The position numbers and the translations under genes are program-made. A DNA stretch of 20,547 nt from assembly GCA_018812355.1 (NCBI GenBank), contig JAHJDQ010000175.1:1-20547 (forward strand). Direction: 5' to 3'. The notes beneath the pieces were generated by a model, which was given only the letters and a program-made list of their open reading frames with translations, did no database searches and was not told the DNA's origin. This DNA comes from Nanobdellota archaeon (GTDB lineage Archaea > Nanobdellota > Nanobdellia > Woesearchaeales > GW2011-AR9). Below, piece after piece: positions 20,523 to 20,547 of this stretch; position 1 is the first letter of the stretch, and each line of letters begins with the position of its first letter.

Positions 20523-20547
20523 TGAAATCTACATTAGATACAAATAT
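20522..20547 (+). CDS. Start of a probable PIN-domain protein (partial)
   Basis: Only eight residues are visible before the window ends: M-K-S-T-L-D-T-N. PIN-domain ribonucleases commonly begin with a short strand followed by L-D-T-N, where the Asp is a catalytic metal ligand. The ATG overlaps the stop of the preceding gene by one base, so it is translationally coupled. The call rests on this short motif alone. Confidence 0.4.

Noticed and set aside
1..20547. CRISPR array, tRNA or rRNA genes, insertion sequences
   Set aside because: No regularly spaced repeats, no tRNA arm patterns, and no transposase or integrase motifs were seen on either strand.

Overview
The window looks like a chromosomal stretch of a small-genome archaeon, most likely a DPANN lineage such as Woesearchaeales or Pacearchaeales. 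The reasons are archaeal-style TATA boxes 25-30 bp upstream of start codons that lack a leader (for example 18778-18789 before 18812), an A+T-rich composition, short intergenic spaces, a DUF134/DUF5320 pair, and a VirB2/VirB6/VirB4-like set of the kind seen in archaeal DNA-transfer systems. No rRNA, tRNA or ribosomal protein gene is present, so the lineage is an inference.

Region 1 (1-9642) holds a minimal type IV secretion-like apparatus: a pilin-like VirB2 protein (355-681), a secreted, membrane-anchored, Cys-containing protein of unknown family (1727-3034), a VirB6/TrbL-like channel protein (3031-3915), and a VirB4-type ATPase (5996-9205). The ATPase has a PrgI-like membrane domain at its N-terminus and a possible PD-(D/E)XK-like domain at its C-terminus. 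It is followed by two small genes (9202-9453, 9474-9626) and a clear terminator. The apparatus is split by an unknown gene (797-1651, minus) and by a metal-homeostasis block: a 54-residue membrane protein, a ZIP transporter, a Fur-family regulator with a good operator, DUF134 and DUF5320. No relaxase, VirD4 coupling protein or VirB11 is visible.

The most unusual element is a two-hairpin RNA motif present twice, directly downstream of the pilin gene (714-778) and of the VirB6-like gene (3913-3978). The loops are identical (GGCGAAAAC and GTAACGTG), while the stems differ by compensatory changes at most positions. This points to a conserved structured RNA tied to the secretion genes.

Region 2 (9647-10936) is an AlbA_2/Schlafen-type protein with a GHKL-like ATPase segment and a C-terminal winged helix. 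The last 189 nt of this gene recur at 18503-18691 as a fragment. The two copies bracket region 3 (11059-18415), a tightly overlapping operon: PIG-L deacetylase, Mur-ligase-family protein, BshA-like glycosyltransferase, nucleotidyltransferase, NAD-dependent sugar epimerase and DegT aminotransferase, with a convergent MFS transporter. Together they could make and export, or display, an amino-sugar conjugate. The BshA plus PIG-L pairing recalls bacillithiol synthesis.

Region 4 (18692-20547) contains a VOC/bleomycin-resistance-like protein, a probable frameshifted small gene on the minus strand, a 79-residue unknown protein, a helical 231-residue unknown protein, and the first codons of what looks like a PIN-domain gene running off the end. 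All calls are from reading the sequence; no database search was possible.
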